DNA of 34,065 nt from Rhizobium sp. Q54 (lineage in GTDB: Bacteria > Pseudomonadota > Alphaproteobacteria > SMXQ01), in the NCBI GenBank assembly GCA_945861615.1, contig CAMAVH010000018.1, forward strand, positions 1-34,065, written 5' to 3'. A program made the translations under genes and the position numbers. Each line of letters begins with the position of its first letter. Position 1 is the stretch's first letter. Shown piece by piece: positions 8,772 to 18,100 of this stretch. The notes beneath the pieces are model-generated. The model was given only the letters and a program-made list of their open reading frames with translations, was not told where the DNA came from and ran no database searches.

Positions 8772-8781
8772 AGCGAGTGAG

Positions 8782-9177
8782 CTAGTCCTGCGGACGCTTG
8801 CGCGCGGAAACCGCGCGCTTGGCGGGCTCGCGCGCCAAAAGCGCGATGCGGGCGCGCACCGAATCGTGCAACGCGTTACTCGGCGCCTCCGTCTTGCCGG
8901 GCACCGGGCGCGCGCCGGCGAGTCCGGCCAACGATTGGCCATGTCCGGCATGCGCATGGCCCGCCTCGGTGGCCGCGGCGCGAAAATAACCGACGATAAA
9001 GACGCGCAGTTTCGCCGTCAGGCTCGAGCCCTGCCGGATGGCGGCGACGACGCTGGCGATCTGATGGATGCTCAAACGTTCGCGGCGGGCGATTTCCGCC
9101 ATGCAATCCCACATCTCCTGCTCCAGGCGAATGCTGGTGCGGCGACCGGACACGGTGACGTTACGACTGACAAGCAT
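8782..9177 (-). CDS. Ribbon-helix-helix domain protein
   Basis: 131 residues. The N-terminal half resembles the RHH_4 type of ribbon-helix-helix DNA-binding protein: a beta-strand RNVTVSGRRTSIRLEQEMWD, then helix ERRLS-like RRERLSIHQIASVVA, ending in a second helix AKLRVFIVGYF. The C-terminal half is Ala, Pro and Arg rich and probably disordered. RHH proteins bind DNA as dimers and usually repress; no target can be inferred. It lies 107 bases after bolA on the same strand and may share its transcript or use the candidate promoter at 9202-9229. No toxin gene adjoins it, so an antitoxin role is not supported. Confidence 0.82.
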   Translation of the reverse strand: MLVSRNVTVSGRRTSIRLEQEMWDCMAEIARRERLSIHQIASVVAAIRQGSSLTAKLRVFIVGYFRAAATEAGHAHAGHGQSLAGLAGARPVPGKTEAPSNALHDSVRARIALLAREPAKRAVSARKRPQD

Positions 9178-9201
9178 GGCGACGGATTCTCTAAAGCGCG
9201 C

Positions 9202-9229
9202 ACTCTATCCGCGCAGCGCCGATTTTCAA
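9202..9229 (-). promoter_or_regulatory. Candidate promoter of the RHH gene
   Basis: On the minus strand TTGAAA (9224-9229) and TAGAGT (9202-9207) are separated by 16 bases, a fair sigma-70 match, and lie 24 bases upstream of the start codon at 9177. Pattern match only. Confidence 0.3.
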
Positions 9230-9284
9230 CCCACAAGTGTGTAGCAGCCGAACAATACAACCAACATCGCGGACGGAGAAAGCG

Positions 9285-9590
9285 TCACGCGCCGGCCGCC
9301 GCAAGCTCCGATGGCGCCGTCGTCGTCATGGCGAGCGCGTGAACGCCCTGGGCCATCTCGTCGGCCAATAGCTCATAGACCATTCGTTGACGTACGACGC
9401 GGTTCAAGCCCTCGAAGCGCGCGGAGACGATGGTGAGGCGGAAATGCGTTTCGCCGCCGGCGCGATGCGCGCTTTCCTGGCCGGCATGAAAATGCCCGGC
9501 GTGTTGCGCCGACTCGTCGACGATGTCGAGACGGCTCGGCGACAGCGCGGCGCGCAGTTTCTGTTCGATGGCGGCGGCGACGACGGACAT
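9285..9590 (-). CDS. BolA family protein
   Basis: 101 residues from the ATG at 9590, preferred over a TTG at 9611 because GGGAAAG lies about 8 bases upstream and the family typically starts with a helix of the type MSVVAAAIEQKLRAAL. BolA proteins partner monothiol glutaredoxins in Fe-S cluster handling and have a class II KH-like fold. The HFHAGQESAHRAGGETHF region carries the conserved His residues, and RFEGLNRVVRQRMVYELLADEM is the signature helix region. It is divergent from the DnaJ-like gene across a 169-base gap, an arrangement also seen in other alphaproteobacteria. Which BolA subtype it is cannot be told here. Confidence 0.93.
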   Translation of the reverse strand: MSVVAAAIEQKLRAALSPSRLDIVDESAQHAGHFHAGQESAHRAGGETHFRLTIVSARFEGLNRVVRQRMVYELLADEMAQGVHALAMTTTAPSELAAAGA

Positions 9591-9759
9591 GACGGCTTTC
9601 CCGGAAGGCAAACGACGGCCTGCCCAACATGGTAAACAGGCGCATGAGACGCGATGGCGGCGAAAGTGCCGTCCGCGGCAAAGGGCGTCAAGCAGCCATC
9701 CGGAGAGGTAGATTGACGCCCGGCTTGCGCCGGAGGAGGCAACGCCTCATATTTTAACG

Positions 9760-10437
9760 ATGCCAAGGGCTAGAAACCATTCCGCGGCCGGGGCGACCCG
9801 GCCCGCCGGCGCCGCGCGGTCATGCGAGCGTCCCGATTGCAAAGGCGAAGGCGTCTATCGCGCGCCCAAGTCGCGCGATGCGTTGAACAGCCATATGTGG
9901 CTGTGCCTCGACCACATTCGCGAATTCAACAAATCCTGGGACTATTTCGCCGGGATGACGACCGACCAGATCGAGGCCCATGTGCGCCGCGACATCGTCG
10001 GCTGGCGGCCGACCTGGCCTTTGGGGCGCCTGAGCGCCCAACAGGCCGCGGCGGAGGAGCGAACCACCCGGAACGGCCCGAAAGGCAGCGGCACGCGGGG
10101 CACCAGCGGCGCGCGCGCCAAGGCCGCCGGCGAGGATTCCTTCGCCCGGGCCCATGATCCCTTCGGATTTTTCGACGAAAATGGCCCCGCGGCCGGGGTT
10201 GGCGGGCGAAAAGGCCGGGGAAAAGCCGGAAATGGCGCCTCGCCCGAGCAAAACAAGGCGTTGCGCACCATGGGGCTGCAATGGCCGCTCAGTCAGACGG
10301 ATTTGAAACGCCGTTACAAGGAATTGGCGAAACGTCTGCATCCGGACGCCAATGGGGGCGACAAAGCTGCCGAAGAGCGGTTAAAATTGGTCAACCAAGC
10401 TTACGCCACCCTCAAAAACAGCGTCAGCGCCACCTGA
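9760..10437 (+). CDS. J domain-containing (DnaJ-like) protein
   Basis: 225 residues. A C-terminal J domain (about 170-222) holds the HPD motif at 194-196 in [11 protein letters not shown], needed to stimulate DnaK ATPase. The N-terminal part is unlike DnaJ: it has a C-x4-C-x21-C-x2-H arrangement (C22, C27, C49, H52) that could bind zinc, then WDYFAGM and a Trp-containing [12 protein letters not shown] stretch. The middle (about 95-165) is Gly/Lys/Arg rich and probably disordered. It has no G/F region or classical zinc finger, so it is a specialised co-chaperone, not DnaJ itself. It precedes cobS by 59 bases in the same direction. A role in assembling or maturing the cobaltochelatase is possible but is only inferred from position. 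Confidence 0.9.
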   Translation: MPRARNHSAAGATRPAGAARSCERPDCKGEGVYRAPKSRDALNSHMWLCLDHIREFNKSWDYFAGMTTDQIEAHVRRDIVGWRPTWPLGRLSAQQAAAEERTTRNGPKGSGTRGTSGARAKAAGEDSFARAHDPFGFFDENGPAAGVGGRKGRGKAGNGASPEQNKALRTMGLQWPLSQTDLKRRYKELAKRLHPDANGGDKAAEERLKLVNQAYATLKNSVSAT

Positions 10438-10496
10438 CGGTCCGGCTAAGAGCCCGGGCCGGCGGCGATCCTGACATTTTAATGCGGAACGAGCCG

Positions 10497-11495
10497 ATGA
10501 GCACAGAAGCGATGAGCCCTTCCCGTCACCCTCTGGAGAATCCGGACATCGAGGTCTCGGTCCGCCAGGTCTTCGGCATCGATAGCGACATGATGGTGCC
10601 GGCCTTCAGCCAGGGCAGCGAGCATGTTCCGGACGGCGACGAGGCCTACCGCTTCGATCCCAACACCACATTGGCCATTCTCGCCGGCTTTGCCTACAAC
10701 CGCCGCGTCATGATCCAGGGCTACCACGGCACCGGCAAATCGACCCATATCGAGCAGGTCGCCGCCCGCCTCAATTGGCCCTGTGTGCGCGTCAACCTCG
10801 ACAGCCACATCTCGCGTATCGATCTGCTCGGCAAGGACGCGATCGTGCTGCGCGACGGCAAGCAGGTGACGGAATATCGCGAAGGCATCCTGCCCTGGGC
10901 GTTGCAGACCCCGACCGCGCTGGTGTTCGACGAATATGACGCCGGCCGCCCGGACGTCATGTTCGTCATCCAGCGCGTCTTGGAAGTCGACGGCAAGCTG
11001 ACCCTGGTCGACCAGAACAAGGTCATCCGTCCCCACAAGTCGTTCCGCCTGTTCGCCACCGCCAACACCGTCGGCCTCGGCGACACCACCGGCCTCTATC
11101 ACGGCACGCAGCAGCTCAACCAGGGCCAGCTCGACCGCTGGAACATCGTCGCCACCCTGAACTACCTGCCGCACGAGGACGAAACCAAGATCGTCGTCGC
11201 CAAGGTGCCGAGCTACGACACCGAGGAAGGCCGCAAGACCGTCGCCAACATGGTCTCGCTCGCCGACCTGACGCGCGCCGGATTCATCGCCGGCGACATC
11301 TCCACCGTCATGTCGCCGCGCACCGTCATCACCTGGGCCGAAAACGCGCGCATCTTCAAGGATGTCGGCTTCGCCTTCCGCTTGACCTTCCTCAACAAGT
11401 GCGACGAAGTCGAGCGCGCCACGGTGGCAGAGTATTACCAGCGCTGCTTCGATCAGGAGCTGCCCGAATCGGCCACGAGGATCCAGCTGGCGTGA
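10497..11495 (+). CDS. cobS: Cobaltochelatase subunit CobS
   Basis: AAA+ ATPase subunit of the aerobic, ATP-dependent cobaltochelatase CobNST, which inserts cobalt into hydrogenobyrinic acid a,c-diamide during cobalamin synthesis. The ATG at 10497 gives 332 residues, the length of the Pseudomonas denitrificans protein; the in-frame ATG at 10482 is less likely. Walker A is GYHGTGKS (75-82), Walker B is ALVFDEYD (141-148), and sensor 1 lies in LFATANTVG. The N-terminal [19 protein letters not shown] block is typical of CobS. The stop overlaps the GTG of cobT (GTGA at 11492-11495), so the two are translationally coupled. CobN is absent from the window. Confidence 0.96.
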   Translation: MSTEAMSPSRHPLENPDIEVSVRQVFGIDSDMMVPAFSQGSEHVPDGDEAYRFDPNTTLAILAGFAYNRRVMIQGYHGTGKSTHIEQVAARLNWPCVRVNLDSHISRIDLLGKDAIVLRDGKQVTEYREGILPWALQTPTALVFDEYDAGRPDVMFVIQRVLEVDGKLTLVDQNKVIRPHKSFRLFATANTVGLGDTTGLYHGTQQLNQGQLDRWNIVATLNYLPHEDETKIVVAKVPSYDTEEGRKTVANMVSLADLTRAGFIAGDISTVMSPRTVITWAENARIFKDVGFAFRLTFLNKCDEVERATVAEYYQRCFDQELPESATRIQLA

Positions 11496-13531
11496 GCCCC
11501 GCGGACGACAGCAAGAACCCGGCCCTGCCGACGGCGCATCGCGCGCCGGGCGCGCCCGATTCTGCGGCCGCCTCGAACGGCGCACCGACCGTCACCAAGC
11601 CGGCCGGCAAGGGCAGCCGCGGCCTGGCGAACAAGGACACGCCGGCCGAAGCCTTCAAGCGCGTCACCGCCGCCACCATGCGCGCGGTGTCGAACAAGCC
11701 CGAACTATCCGTCGACTTCACGCCAGATCCGGCGCGCGTACGCGGCATGCGCGCCCGCCTGCAACCGCCGTCGCGCGACTTGCCGTCCGACGAAGTCGCG
11801 CGTATCCGCGGCGAGGCCGACGCCAGGGCCCTGAAGCTGCGCTATCACGACGAGGCGCTGCACAACAAGCACCAGCCGTCCGGCGAATCGGCGCGCAAGA
11901 TCTTCGCCGAGGTCGAGCAGGCCCGTGTCGAAGCGCTCGGCGCCAAGCGCATGCAGGGCGTCGCCCACAATCTCGACGCCGCGCTCGAACAGCGCTGCAA
12001 GAACGTGGTCTATAACCGCGTCAACGAATACAGCAATGTGCCGGCCGCCGAAGTGATCGGCATGATCGCGCGCGAAAAGCTCACCGGGCGGGCGCCGCCC
12101 GAGAGCGTGCGCCATATGGTCGACGAATGGCGCAGCTGGGTCGAGGCTCGCGCCGGCAAGGACTTCGCCGAACTCGACAAGCATGTCGGCAGCCAGGTCA
12201 ACTTCGCGCGCGCGCTCAGGAAACTCATCACCGACCTGTCGCTCAGCGACGAGGAAGCGGTCGAGGAAATGGACGCCGGCGCCGACAGCGAAGGCGAGCA
12301 GGACGACAAGACCGAGGACGAGACGTCCGGCGCCGATTCCGAGGACGCCCAATCCGCCGATTCGCCGACCCAGGAAGAGGCCGGCAGCCAGGAAGAAGAA
12401 GGCGAGGAAGGCGCGGCCGAAGACGCCATGGACGACATGAATGCGGGCGCCGGCGACGGCGACGGCCTGCCACCTGACATGCGCTGGCAGCCGCCAAACC
12501 GCAATCAAGGCCTCGACCAGAACAATTACCGCGCCTTCACCACCGCCTTCGACGAAGTCGTGGACGCTGCCGATCTTTGCGAACCTGCCGAACTGTCGCG
12601 CCTGCGTAGCCATCTCGACAACCAGCTCACCAGCCTGCAAAGCGTCATCGGTCGTCTCGCCAACCGCCTGCAACGCAAGTTGATGGCCAAGCAGGCCCGC
12701 TCCTGGGACTTCGATCTCGACGAGGGCATGCTCGATGCCTCGCGTCTCGCCCGCGTCATCGTCAATCCGGTCTATTCCCTCTCCTACAAGATGGAGAAGG
12801 AGATGGATTTCCGCGACACGGTGGTCAGTCTGCTGATCGACAATTCCGGCTCGATGCGCGGCCGGCCGATCACGCTGGCCGCCATGAGCGCCGACATCCT
12901 GGCGCGCACCCTCGAGCGCTGCGGCGTCAAGGTCGAGATTCTCGGCTTCACCACGCGCGCCTGGAAGGGCGGCCAATCGCGCGAGAAGTGGCTCGCCGCC
13001 GGCAAGCCGGCCGCGCCCGGCCGCCTCAACGACCTGCGCCACATCATCTACAAAAGCTCCGACGCGCCGTGGCGCCGTACGCGCAAGAACCTCGGCCTGA
13101 TGCTGCGCGAAGGCCTGCTGAAAGAGAACATCGACGGCGAGGCGCTGCTGTGGGCGCATAACCGCATCGTCAACCGGCCCGAACAGCGCCGCATCCTCAT
13201 GGTTATTTCCGACGGCGCGCCGGTCGACGATTCGACGCTGTCGGTCAACCCGGGCAATTTCCTCGAAGCGCATCTGCGCCGCGTCATCGAATGGATCGAG
13301 AACTATTCGCCGGTCCAGCTCGTCGCGATCGGCATCGGCCATGACGTGACGCGCTATTATAACCGCGCTGTCACGATCGTTGATGCTGAGCAACTCGGCA
13401 GCACGATGATGGAAAAGCTCGCCGAACTGTTCGACGAGGAGGGCCCGGGCAAGGCCGACGGCGGTGAAAGCCACCGCGCCGAGCAGCTTGCGCGCCAGCG
13501 GGCGACCAAGAGCGCCGGCTCGACGCGCTAA
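11492..13531 (+). CDS. cobT: Cobaltochelatase subunit CobT
   Basis: Partner of CobS in the CobNST cobalt chelatase; it corresponds to BchD/ChlD of magnesium chelatase. The GTG start at 11492 overlaps the cobS stop, with GAGGA upstream at 11476-11480, giving 679 residues against about 630 for the Pseudomonas denitrificans protein. The C-terminal VWA (integrin I) domain begins near 435, with the MIDAS motif DNSGSMRG (D450, S452, S454). Before it lies a strongly acidic, low-complexity linker (about 253-328, dominated by Glu, Asp, Gly and Ala) as in other CobT proteins. The first 65 residues are Pro/Ala/Lys rich and probably disordered. All signature blocks are intact. Confidence 0.96.
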   Translation: MSPADDSKNPALPTAHRAPGAPDSAAASNGAPTVTKPAGKGSRGLANKDTPAEAFKRVTAATMRAVSNKPELSVDFTPDPARVRGMRARLQPPSRDLPSDEVARIRGEADARALKLRYHDEALHNKHQPSGESARKIFAEVEQARVEALGAKRMQGVAHNLDAALEQRCKNVVYNRVNEYSNVPAAEVIGMIAREKLTGRAPPESVRHMVDEWRSWVEARAGKDFAELDKHVGSQVNFARALRKLITDLSLSDEEAVEEMDAGADSEGEQDDKTEDETSGADSEDAQSADSPTQEEAGSQEEEGEEGAAEDAMDDMNAGAGDGDGLPPDMRWQPPNRNQGLDQNNYRAFTTAFDEVVDAADLCEPAELSRLRSHLDNQLTSLQSVIGRLANRLQRKLMAKQARSWDFDLDEGMLDASRLARVIVNPVYSLSYKMEKEMDFRDTVVSLLIDNSGSMRGRPITLAAMSADILARTLERCGVKVEILGFTTRAWKGGQSREKWLAAGKPAAPGRLNDLRHIIYKSSDAPWRRTRKNLGLMLREGLLKENIDGEALLWAHNRIVNRPEQRRILMVISDGAPVDDSTLSVNPGNFLEAHLRRVIEWIENYSPVQLVAIGIGHDVTRYYNRAVTIVDAEQLGSTMMEKLAELFDEEGPGKADGGESHRAEQLARQRATKSAGSTR

Positions 13532-13724
13532 TAGGCCGCCGCGGCGGAGGAATCCGCCGATCCCCGGCCATGTTGCAGCGCCTTCTCACGGCGAGTTGAT
13601 CCGGCGCGCAACACCTCGTCTGGCGAGCCTCCCGGCCTTTTGTTACCGTTCGCGACGTTCGGCGCATGACGCGCCGTGGGTCTCTCGACCGGGGGCCATC
13701 AAGACGGGGTAAGGGGATACACAT

Positions 13725-14588
13725 ATGCCTTTGGATCAACGGATTATCGATCTCTACGACGAATATACCCATGAGGGCCTGGAGCGCCGCGTCTTCCTCG
13801 AGCGCGCCGCCAAGATCACGGGCAGCGTGGCCGCTGCGGCAGCAGCCTTCGACATGATCGCGCCGAACTACGCCCTCGCCCAGATGGTGAAGCCCGACGA
13901 CGCGCGCCTCGACAGCAAGATGGTGACGTGGCAAGGCGCCGACTTGATGACCGGCTACCTCGTTCGCCCCAAGGGCGCCACGAAGCTGCCGGGCGTCGTC
14001 GTCATCCACGAGAACCGCGGCCTCAACCCGCACATCCAGGACGTCGCCCGCCGCATCGCCCTCGAAGGCTTCGTCGTGCTCGCGCCCGACGCGCTCTCCC
14101 CGATCGGCGGCGCGCCGGCCAATCAGGAGGAAGCGGTGAAGCTGATCGGCCAAGTCAGCAAGGACATGCCCAAGGTCGTGCGCAACTTCGTCGCCGGCGT
14201 CGATTACCTGAAGAAAAGCGACCAGACGACCGGCAAGGTCGGCACCGTCGGTTTCTGCTGGGGTGGCGCCATGTCCAACATGATGGCCGTCAATTCCGCC
14301 GCCGACGCCGTGGTGGTCTATTACGGCCGCGCCGCCAATGCGGCGGACGCCGCGAAGATCAAGGCGCCGATTATCTTCCACCTCGCCGGCAACGACCCGA
14401 ACGTGAACAACACCTATCCGGCCTACGAGGACGCTCTCAAGGCCGGCGGCAAGCCGTTCACCAAATATGTCTACGAAGGCGCTCAGCACGCCTTCAACAA
14501 CGACACCGGCGGCGCACGCTACAACAAGGCGGCGGCCGACCAGGCCTGGGCCCGCACCATCGCCTTCTTCAAGCAGAACTTGAAATAG
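13725..14588 (+). CDS. Dienelactone hydrolase family protein with Tat-type N-terminus
   Basis: 287 residues, alpha/beta-hydrolase fold. The dienelactone hydrolase triad is visible: C178 in GFCWGG, D224 in AGNDPN and H255 in AQHAF, with the conserved E96 in HENRG. These enzymes hydrolyse lactone or ester bonds; the natural substrate is unknown. Residues 18-52 look like a twin-arginine signal: ERRVFLERAAKITG, an Ala-rich hydrophobic stretch and a likely cleavage near ALAQ, so export to the periplasm in folded form is inferred. The arginines sit about 20 residues from the start, which is usual for this subfamily. GGGGTAAGGGG lies just upstream of the ATG. It converges with rpmB on a shared terminator. 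Confidence 0.92.
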   Translation: MPLDQRIIDLYDEYTHEGLERRVFLERAAKITGSVAAAAAAFDMIAPNYALAQMVKPDDARLDSKMVTWQGADLMTGYLVRPKGATKLPGVVVIHENRGLNPHIQDVARRIALEGFVVLAPDALSPIGGAPANQEEAVKLIGQVSKDMPKVVRNFVAGVDYLKKSDQTTGKVGTVGFCWGGAMSNMMAVNSAADAVVVYYGRAANAADAAKIKAPIIFHLAGNDPNVNNTYPAYEDALKAGGKPFTKYVYEGAQHAFNNDTGGARYNKAAADQAWARTIAFFKQNLK

Positions 14589-14620
14589 GCTGCGGGCGGC
14601 AACAAAACCGCGGACAACGA

Positions 14621-14650
14621 AAAAAGGCCGGGCGAAACGCCCGGCCTTTT
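14621..14650. terminator. Bidirectional intrinsic terminator between the DLH gene and rpmB
   Basis: A perfect 9-bp stem GGCCGGGCG/CGCCCGGCC (14626-14634 with 14638-14646) with an AAA loop, flanked by AAAAA on the left and TTTT on the right, so it has a T-run in either direction. It lies 33 bases after the hydrolase stop and 23 bases after the rpmB stop, and should end both convergent transcripts. Confidence 0.93.
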
Positions 14651-14672
14651 CTATTTCGTCAGATCGCGGCTG

Positions 14673-14966
14673 TTAGGCGGCGGCGCCTTCGAGCTTGCGC
14701 TGGATGCGCGCGCGCAGGCGGCGGTAGGTCGGCGACAGCTCGGCGGCCGAGAGCTTCAGCAAGTAGCTGTCGAGGCCGCCGTTGTGCTCGATCGAGCGGA
14801 TGGCGTTGGTCGACAGACGCAGACGGATCGACTGACCGAGCGCATCGCTGATCATCGAGATGTGCTGCAGGTTCGGCAGGAACTTGCGGCCGCTCTTGTT
14901 GTTGGCGTGGCTGACCTTGTGGCCGCACATCACGCCCTTACCCGTCACTCCGCAGCGTCGCGCCAT
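14673..14966 (-). CDS. rpmB: 50S ribosomal protein L28
   Basis: 97 residues, the normal length for alphaproteobacterial L28. It starts MARRCGVTGKGVMCGHKVSH, then NNKSGRKFLPNLQ, the RLRLSTNAIRSI block and a basic C-terminal tail RRLRARIQRKLEG. It binds 23S rRNA in the large subunit. GAGGAT 7 bases before the ATG at 14966 is a strong ribosome-binding site and excludes longer in-frame starts. rpmG (L33) is not adjacent. The 224-base region upstream is strongly structured (see the leader entry). Confidence 0.97.
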   Translation of the reverse strand: MARRCGVTGKGVMCGHKVSHANNKSGRKFLPNLQHISMISDALGQSIRLRLSTNAIRSIEHNGGLDSYLLKLSAAELSPTYRRLRARIQRKLEGAAA

Positions 14967-15035
14967 AACCGTATCCTCAAAAGGGACCCGGCGGGGATTG
15001 GCCCGGCTGGCCGATGTTCTGCTGTCTCGCTTAAG

Positions 15036-15138
15036 GGGCCGGCGCGCTCGCCGCGCCAAGGGCCCGTAAAGAGGCCGCTTTTTACGAAAAACGGCCTGGC
15101 AGGTCAAGGGTATTCGGGCGATACCCGAGGCATCGCCC
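15036..15138 (-). promoter_or_regulatory. Structured region upstream of rpmB with mutually exclusive stems
   Basis: Between the end of the coiled-coil gene and rpmB, four inverted repeats can be drawn. GGGCGAT/ATCGCCC (15116-15122 with 15132-15138) overlaps GGGTAT/ATACCC (15108-15113 with 15121-15126), so only one can form. Next in rpmB direction is AGGCCG plus a 5-base A/T stem with one bulge (15072-15083 with 15087-15097), then an 11-bp stem with a 3-base bulge (15036-15046 with 15052-15065). This could be a regulated leader or a terminator for the upstream coiled-coil gene. No known riboswitch is recognised. Confidence 0.4.
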
Positions 15139-15146
15139 CGCCAGCA

Positions 15147-15184
15147 TTAAGACATAAAATCTAATTATATCAATTAGTTATATG
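15147..15184 (-). promoter_or_regulatory. AT-rich patch, candidate rpmB promoter or operator
   Basis: A stretch of about 38 bases of almost pure A/T in a GC-rich window, just downstream of the coiled-coil gene's stop and upstream of rpmB. On the minus strand it contains TATAAT and TTGATA, though not at ideal mutual spacing, and an inverted repeat CTAATT-N5-AATTAG (15161-15177) that could be an operator. The composition makes this the likeliest promoter site for rpmB; the exact elements are uncertain. Confidence 0.4.
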
Positions 15185-15190
15185 CGGGAC

Positions 15191-18100
15191 TCAGGTCATC
15201 CGCCCGAGCGTGCGCGACAGCAGAACATAGAGCTTGCCGATATCCGAGGTGACGAAGGTCGAACTCAGGAGGTTTTCCGGGTCGCTTTCCTTGGCCTGGT
15301 TGAGCAGGCTCTCGAACTGCTCCAGGTAGCGCGTGACGAAGCGGCGGAAGGTGTCGTCCGACTCGTAGCGGGCCTTGATGACCTCCTGGGTCTTGTTCTC
15401 GCCGCCGCCGATCAGGTTGCGGATGAAGGCGCCCTTGTCGCCCTTGGCATAGCCGCGCCACAACTTCTCGGCTTCGGCCTTGTCCAGGATGCGGCTGATA
15501 TCGATGCCGATGGAGTTGAGATCCTCGACGATGAATTTCGAGGCGCGCAGGAAGGTGTCGCGCCGCGAATCCAACAGCCCGGCGCGGACGCGGGACGCCT
15601 CAGCCGCCGCATGCTCGGAGGCCTGCAGCAAGGCGTCGGTCTGGCTCTCGAAGGCGCTGGCGATGTCATGCGCCTTGGCGGCGGCCGCTTCCAGCGCCTT
15701 GACGTAGTCGCTCGTCTGCATCTGCAGCTGCGAGCCCGACTGAGTAACCTGATCGCGCGCCGTCTCGCCGGCGCGGGTCATTTCCTGGCCCTGCTGGCGG
15801 AACAGCGCGCCGATGGCATGCATCTGCTCGGAGATCTGCCGCGAAACCGCCTGGAACTCGTTGGTGCTGACGTTGAACGCGGCGCGGTTGTCTTCGATAT
15901 GGCGGTTGGCGAGGCGCGACGATTGGCCGAGCGTTTCCGCCTCGCGCCCCAGTGCCTCGCCCACTTCGCGCAATTGCGCCGTCGCGTCGCGCGTGACCTT
16001 GGCGACGTCCTCGCCGCGCCGGCGCAGAATCTCGCCGAGGCTCTCGGCTTTGTCCGCCGCCTCTTCCGAGCCGCGCACCAGATTGGCTGATTGGCGCTTG
16101 AGGGTCTCCTCGATGCTCTCGACGCGCGTCGCCAGCTGTTCGGCGAGGCTGGCGAAGGTTTCTTCCTGCTCGCGCAGCATGCGGCGGAGCGACTCGCCGC
16201 GCGTTTCCTCGCGCGCGACCAGATTCTCGGCCAAGCGCTCGAACGCCTCGGCCTGTTCCTGCATGAGCTTGCGGATATCCTCGCCCTTGACGCCGGCACG
16301 GTCTGCCGCGGCGATGAGAGCGGCGGCCTGCCGGGTGAAGGCATCGCCGATGCGGGCCGCCTCGTCGGCCGCATGAGCGGCGGCGGCGCGCACCGATTCG
16401 GTCTGCTCGCCGAGCATGAGTTTGACGTCTTCGGCCTTGCCGGCGGCATGGTCGGCGGCGCGGCTGAGCGCCTCGGCCTGGCGCTCCATCAGGGTGGCGG
16501 TCTTGTCGGTGAGCGTAGCCGCGGCTTCGGAGGCGGCCTGAATCTCGGCGGCGCGGGCGCCGAACCTGTCGCCGGCCTGGGCCAATTGCCCTTCGGCCTT
16601 TTCGGTCGCCCCGGCCAGATCGCCGGCGCGGCGCGCCAAGGCATCCGCCGCGCTCTGCAAGGCGGCGAGCGAGCGCTCCGCCGTCTGCTCGACGCTCTCG
16701 CCCTGACTGTTGAGATGACCGGTCGATTGCGCGAGCCGCGCGGCGGCGCGCTCGGCCGCATCCGGCAAGGCAACGATCCGGGCGCTGAAGGCGTCGGTCA
16801 CCGACTTCAGTTCGTGGTTCATGCGCTCGGTCGCGGTGGTCAGGTTCTGCGCCTGGCCGGTGACCGTCTGGCCGATCTGCTGCGCCTGCACGGCAAGCCC
16901 GGCGTAGCTGTCCTTGAGCGCGTCGGCCTCCTGGCGGCAGCTTTCGCTCAAGCGGCTGACCCGCAGGATGGCTTGTTCGATGTCGCCGACCAGCGTGCGC
17001 AAATCGGTGTTGAGCGCTTCGCTCATCGCCCCGACCCGTTCGCTCGCCGAGGCGCTAGCGGCAGCGATCTGCGCCGCTTGGCGCTCGACCCCATCGGCCA
17101 AGGCGACGGCGGCGGCCTCGACCGCCTCGCGCGTCTCGCTCGTCGCGTCGCGCAAGCGCATGGCTTGCGCCTCGGTCGAGGCGCCGATGGCGCGCGTCAT
17201 GTCCTCGACCTCGCGCAAGGCAGCGCGGGTCGCGTCGGCCAGCGCCGTCTGCTGCTCGTCGGCAGCGACCTCGATGGCGGCGGTCATCTCCTCGACGTCC
17301 TGGCGCACGGCGGCCATGGCGGCGGCCAGCTTGGCTTTCTGCTCGTCGACGACGGCGGCAAGCGCCGCCGTGGTGGCCGCGCCCTCGCGACGGGCGGCGT
17401 CGACGCCGTCGGCGAGCTTGGCGGCCTGCTCGGCGGCAGCCGCCGCAATGACGTCGGCAGCGTCGGCGGCGGCGCGGCGGGCGTCCGCCGCGGCATCGAC
17501 CAGCTTGCTGTGCTGCTGGGCGATGGTGACGTCGAGCGCGGTGATGGTCGCCGCCGTCTCGCGGCGCGTCGTCTGCAGATGTTCGGCCAGGCGGTCGCTT
17601 TGGTCGGCGGCGGCGCCGGCGATGACGTCGGCGGCTTCGCCGGCGGCGCGGCGGACCTCGCCCGAGGCCTCGGCCAACTTGGCCTGCTGCCGGGCGATGG
17701 TATCGTCGAGCGCGCTGATGGTCGCCGCCGTTTCACGGCGCGTCGTCTGCAGATGTTCGTTCAGGCGGTCGGTTTGGTCGGCGGCGGCGCCGGCGATGAC
17801 GTCGGTGGCTTCGCCGGCGGCGCGGCGGGCCTCGCCCGCAGCCTCGGCCAATTTGGCCTGTTGCTGCGCGACGGCGGCATCGAGCGCGGCGATGGTGGAC
17901 GCCGTTTCGCGGCGCGTCGCCTGCAAGCCCTCGGTCAGGCGGTCCGATTGATCGGCGGCCGCGGCGGCGATCGCAGCCGTCACCTCCTCGACGTTCTGGC
18001 GCGCATCGGCGGCGACGCTGGCCAGTTCGGCCTTCTGCTCGTCGAACGCTGCGGCGAGCGAGGACAGAATGCCGGCGTTCTCGCGGCGCAGGCTCGCAAC

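Noticed and set aside
8782..9590. RHH protein and BolA as a toxin-antitoxin pair
   Set aside because: BolA is a Fe-S trafficking partner and not a toxin; the 107-base gap and sizes do not fit.
11705..13474. 589-codon minus-strand frame antisense to cobT
   Set aside because: cobT is unmistakable on the plus strand; the frame is a composition shadow, as is the long minus frame at 30802-32856 under the helicase.
10497..13531. cobS/cobT as magnesium chelatase bchI/bchD
   Set aside because: The AAA+ subunit's N-terminus and length and the acidic-linker VWA partner match CobS/CobT, and no photosynthesis genes are nearby.
13543..13558. GGCGGA-GGAA-TCCGCC hairpin after cobT as a terminator
   Set aside because: Only a 6-bp stem and no T-run follows; it may slow polymerase but cannot be called.
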